8,241 nt of DNA from assembly GCA_900554265.1 (NCBI GenBank), contig USGZ01000060.1, positions 1 to 8,241 of the forward strand, read 5' to 3'. The notes below the pieces were generated by a model, which was not told the DNA's origin, ran no database searches, and saw only the letters and a program-made list of their open reading frames with translations. Source of the stretch: an uncultured Porphyromonadaceae bacterium. Its GTDB lineage: Bacteria > Bacteroidota > Bacteroidia > Bacteroidales > Muribaculaceae. The stretch's first letter is position 1; every line of letters starts with the position of its first letter. The position numbers and the translations under genes are program-made. Of the stretch, positions 5,531 through 8,241 are shown one piece after another.

Positions 5531-8241
5531 TTATTCGATGCGGGTGGAATGTTCGCGCATGGGCTCGGGATTGCTGAAGAAGTTCAGAATCTGGCTCATC
5601 AGGTGCGCGCGGGCCTCGGCGCTCTCGATGGTCTCGAAGGGGAAGCCGATCACCACGGCGCGGTGCGTCGGTGTTGCCATGGCCGTGCCGGCAACGAGGT
5701 TGTTCTCGTCGTAGCGCATTATGGTGGCGCCGGTGGCGGAGTCGGAGGCGTAGAAGGAGTCGGGGCTTTCGACTACGTACAGCTCCTCGTTGGGAACGTT
5801 CGAGAAGTCGTAGTCGCCCTGGCCGAAGTCCTTGAAGCGGCAGGGCACCTGGTAGGCCTCGCCCTCGGTCGATGCCTGACCTACGCGCCAGTTATAGCCC
5901 AGCACGCTGCGGGCGAATGCCTTGTCGGCCTCGGCCGTTTCCTCGCTGGAGTTGGGGTTGTCCCAGATGTCGGTGGCCACATAGGAACCGGACACGAAGA
6001 AGCCGGTTCCCTGCCCGGCCAGCGCGGCCATGCGGTTCTGCAGCGCTGTCGGGAAGGCCTTGTAGCTGGTGCCGAAGGCGGCGGTGCCTTTGCGGATTTC
6101 CTTCTGCTTGCCGAGGATGAGGTCTACGGTCTTCGGGGTGTCGGTGCCGTTGATGAATGCCTCGACGGAGGTCGACACGAATCCGCGGCCGGCGGCGGCG
6201 ATGGCCTGCCCGTGGATGTAGGGATAGTCGAAGGTATTGCCGGCGATTACCTTGTCCTCGTAGTTGGAGCGCGAGGCGCCGAAGCCGGCGGCATCGTCGT
6301 CCATCCAGGGGATGTTGCGGCGGAACTCGAACATGCTGCCGATATAGGAGATGTCCTTGATGTAGGGAACGCCGTGGTCCTTGGTGTCGTAGAAGCCGGC
6401 GATTTCGCCGCTGTCGAAGCGGTCCGGTGCGCTGATACGGGTGAAGCCGTTGACGATGGTCACCGGTTCGCCGGGCTTGTTGCACAGGGCGAGCACTTCG
6501 CTCGGGAAGGCCACGCCGCCGCGGTTGGCGGCTATGATGCGGTAGCTGTGGATGTCGCTGTCGGTCACCGTCACGGTCAGCTCGGGCTGATCGGGAGTGG
6601 CGATGCGGCGGAAGGCGCCGTCGCCGATGCGCTCCTCCACTATATAATAGGTGGGAGTGGCGGTGGCTTCGAGGGAGTCGACGCGCTCGGACCAGCTCAG
6701 TCGGTAGGTGTCGGTGCCGGTCTTGGCGATGGCGAAGTTGTGGACCGGCAGCGGCTGGACTATGTACTCGCGGCCGTCGCGATGGGCCAGGAAGCGGAGC
6801 ATACCTTTATATATGGCGCGTGAAACGACGAAGCGGAAGGCCGGGTCGAGGCCGTAGCTCATGTCGGCCATGTTCTGGTGGCTCAGCAGCTCCAGCAGCA
6901 TAGCCGGAACGGCGGGTACTCGGGCCTCGAAGTAGCTTTCGTCCCACATGCCGCGGCGTGTCCAGTTGGGCTCGAAGGTGGCGCGCACGTCGTCGACAAT
7001 CGAGGTCATCACCAAGTTGGTGAAGTCGCGGCTGGCGTTGGCGTCGCTGCCGTTGCCGAGGGCGCCGTTGGCCGTCGAGTAGATGCCCAGGGTGCCTATG
7101 ATTGAGTCGTTCATAGTCGTGCCGGCGTCGCTGTGGAAGGCGAAGCTCAGGTCTACGGGGATGTTCAGGCCCTCGCGGTCCGGGAGCATGGAAGAGCCGC
7201 CGGCCAGCCAGTTGACCCACAGGCCGCGGCAGCGGTAGTCGTCGGTATAGTCGTTGACGTAGTCGCTCGGGGTGAATACCGAGTCGGGAGCGCCGGCCCA
7301 CTGCAGGAAGTAGCGCGCGCCCTCGACGAAGCGGGGATAGCCGCTGACCACGTACTCGTAGGCGATGCTGTCCACGGGATTCTTCACGATGCGCTCTACG
7401 TTGCCCATGCCGCCGCCGATCTTCACGGCGTCGGCCGTGACGGCGCGGCGTCGGTCGGCGCCGGCATTGGTCAGCTCGACAACGGTCTGCTGTCCGGCAT
7501 CGAGCGGGAAGTGGCCGAGGTAAATCCATGTGCCGCCGCCCATCTTCTGGTTTACGGTGAACTTATGGGGACCGTCGGCGGCGTTGACGGTGTAGTGCGC
7601 CTCAGTGGTGCTGTTGGGCAAGGTGCCGTAGCTTACGTAGACGGCGTAGGTGCCGGCCTCGGGGATGTCGGCGCTCCAGGTGGCCTTGGCGTCGCCCTCG
7701 TCGGAGTGGCTCAGCGGAGCCTTGCGGAAGGTGCCTTCGGCAAAGGGATGCGAGCTGTTGCGCAGGCGTGCGGCGGTGTAGCCGAAGCCCATGCCGCCGT
7801 CGCCCCAGCCGCCTTCTTCAGAGTAGGAGCCGGTTGCATGGCCGCCGTTGTTGTCTACGATTATTTCAGTGCGGTTGATGTCGCGTTCGCGCGGGCTCAT
7901 CACATAGGCGCCGGCGTTCTCGAGCATCGGCATCAGGAAGGGCATCACGTAGCTCTGCGTGTAGAGGTCCTCGACCGTCTGGAACACGCGGGCGCGCTGC
8001 CATTCCCATCGGTTGAGCTTCGGCTCGAAGTACCAGCCATGGCTCTGCCAGATGGCGATGTTGGCGCCGTCGAGACCGTCGGGAGCCGGTGCGGCTTCCT
8101 CACGCACGATAAAGGGATGACGTTCCTTCGGACCCTTGAGGGTCTTGGGGGCGAAAAGCGCCAGCCCGTCGAGCGACTTGCCGGCGGCCGAGATGGTAAC
8201 CGTATAGCGGGGCTTGTCGAGGGCGCCGGCGATGTCGCTCT
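5531..8241 (-). CDS. Multidomain N-acetylmuramoyl-L-alanine amidase with golvesin-like, FN3 and amidotransferase-like domains (5' end outside window)
   Basis: The reading frame is open to the window edge, giving 902 residues plus stop; the true start and any signal peptide lie beyond 8241. Residues are counted from the first full codon. A split Amidase_3-like zinc hydrolase is recognisable: AIWQSHGWY at 62-70 (His67 as zinc ligand), VEDLY at 90-94 (Glu91, likely ligand), SFAFHSDAG at 365-373 (His369, ligand) and AMLLELLSH at 446-454 (Glu450, catalytic Glu position). Between these halves, at about 127-279, sits a golvesin C-terminal/xanthan-lyase-type beta domain (IVDNNGG, GSYSEEGGW, AGTYAVYVSYG). 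A fibronectin type III-like domain covers about 499-586 and a class I amidotransferase-like fold about 602-892, without a visible nucleophilic Cys at its GSYVATD turn. Such proteins are often auto-named xanthan lyase; the amidase residues make cleavage of MurNAc-L-Ala bonds more likely. It leads the visible operon and would act outside the cytoplasm. Activity is inferred. Confidence 0.8.
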   Translation of the reverse strand, partial: SDIAGALDKPRYTVTISAAGKSLDGLALFAPKTLKGPKERHPFIVREEAAPAPDGLDGANIAIWQSHGWYFEPKLNRWEWQRARVFQTVEDLYTQSYVMPFLMPMLENAGAYVMSPRERDINRTEIIVDNNGGHATGSYSEEGGWGDGGMGFGYTAARLRNSSHPFAEGTFRKAPLSHSDEGDAKATWSADIPEAGTYAVYVSYGTLPNSTTEAHYTVNAADGPHKFTVNQKMGGGTWIYLGHFPLDAGQQTVVELTNAGADRRRAVTADAVKIGGGMGNVERIVKNPVDSIAYEYVVSGYPRFVEGARYFLQWAGAPDSVFTPSDYVNDYTDDYRCRGLWVNWLAGGSSMLPDREGLNIPVDLSFAFHSDAGTTMNDSIIGTLGIYSTANGALGNGSDANASRDFTNLVMTSIVDDVRATFEPNWTRRGMWDESYFEARVPAVPAMLLELLSHQNMADMSYGLDPAFRFVVSRAIYKGMLRFLAHRDGREYIVQPLPVHNFAIAKTGTDTYRLSWSERVDSLEATATPTYYIVEERIGDGAFRRIATPDQPELTVTVTDSDIHSYRIIAANRGGVAFPSEVLALCNKPGEPVTIVNGFTRISAPDRFDSGEIAGFYDTKDHGVPYIKDISYIGSMFEFRRNIPWMDDDAAGFGASRSNYEDKVIAGNTFDYPYIHGQAIAAAGRGFVSTSVEAFINGTDTPKTVDLILGKQKEIRKGTAAFGTSYKAFPTALQNRMAALAGQGTGFFVSGSYVATDIWDNPNSSEETAEADKAFARSVLGYNWRVGQASTEGEAYQVPCRFKDFGQGDYDFSNVPNEELYVVESPDSFYASDSATGATIMRYDENNLVAGTAMATPTHRAVVIGFPFETIESAEARAHLMSQILNFFSNPEPMREHSTRIE

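Larger units (their letters stand above)
1..8241 (-). other. Six-gene co-directional operon, probable peptidoglycan salvage locus
   Basis: All six genes lie on the minus strand, with junctions of +45, +2, -11, +29 and -1 bp from the amidase to namZ. No terminator-like hairpin with a T-run and no promoter is seen between them. The promoter is presumably upstream of 8241 and the transcript may continue past position 1. Amidase, AmpG-like permease and NamZ share a murein-salvage theme; the glycosyltransferase, DUF4922 and SpoIID-type genes are placed in the same unit by spacing alone. Operon structure is inferred from gene arrangement. Confidence 0.8.

Noticed and set aside
5522..6823. Open reading frame of 433 codons on the plus strand opposite the amidase gene, plus others at 1799-2986 and 3279-4082.
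   Set aside because: They have the same low-information V/G/A/H-rich composition and no domain motifs, and each lies fully opposite a well-supported gene. They are shadows of codon bias.
8105..8107. GTG at 8107 as a possible start of the amidase gene.
   Set aside because: The frame continues open for 44 more codons to the window edge with protein-like sequence (for example SAAGKSLDGLALFAPKTL), and a start here would leave an exported enzyme without a signal peptide. The gene is better treated as cut by the window edge.
5531..8241. Naming the large protein a xanthan lyase.
   Set aside because: That name comes from the golvesin/xanthan-lyase-type binding domain only. The visible His, Glu, His and catalytic Glu motifs are those of an amidase, and no polysaccharide lyase catalytic domain is seen.
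1..8241. CRISPR arrays, tRNA or rRNA genes, insertion sequences, phage or defence genes.
   Set aside because: No spaced repeats, RNA gene consensus, transposase or integrase motifs, or terminal inverted repeats were found; the window is almost completely filled by the six genes.

Overview
The window is one stretch of a co-directional operon on the minus strand. It carries six genes, and the first and last run off the two ends. Read 5'->3' on the minus strand (high to low coordinates) they are: (1) a large multidomain N-acetylmuramoyl-L-alanine amidase with a golvesin/xanthan-lyase-type domain (5' end outside the window); (2) a two-domain family 2 glycosyltransferase; (3) a DUF4922 protein that looks like a GalT/HIT-superfamily nucleotidyltransferase or phosphorylase; (4) a SpoIID/LytB-type protein without a signal peptide; (5) an AmpG-like MFS permease; (6) the start of a DUF1343 protein, the family of the exo-beta-N-acetylmuramidase NamZ (3' end outside the window).

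The protein families point to the Bacteroidota, most likely Bacteroidales. The reasons are the combination of DUF4922, a leaderless SpoIID/LytB protein, a golvesin-containing amidase and DUF1343, together with short A-rich spacers and no clear Shine-Dalgarno sequences. The DNA is GC-rich, with mostly G or C at third codon positions. That suits a high-GC lineage such as Alistipes or some Muribaculaceae better than Bacteroides itself; this placement is inference.

Packing is tight. The gaps are 45 bp, 2 bp, an 11-bp overlap, 29 bp and a 1-bp TGATG overlap. No internal promoter, terminator, RNA gene, repeat array or mobile element is visible, and no stretch above 45 bp lacks a gene. The only clearly AT-rich DNA is the 45-bp spacer before the glycosyltransferase.

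Functionally the ends of the operon read as peptidoglycan salvage. A secreted amidase removes stem peptides, NamZ releases MurNAc from the bared glycan ends, and the AmpG-like permease imports muramyl sugars or muropeptides. The three middle genes have no signal peptide or membrane segment and appear cytosolic: a glycosyltransferase, a GalT-like enzyme and a SpoIID-type putative lytic transglycosylase. Their place in a salvage pathway is not explained by known biochemistry. This cytosolic three-gene core between exported and membrane salvage proteins is the most interesting feature of the window.
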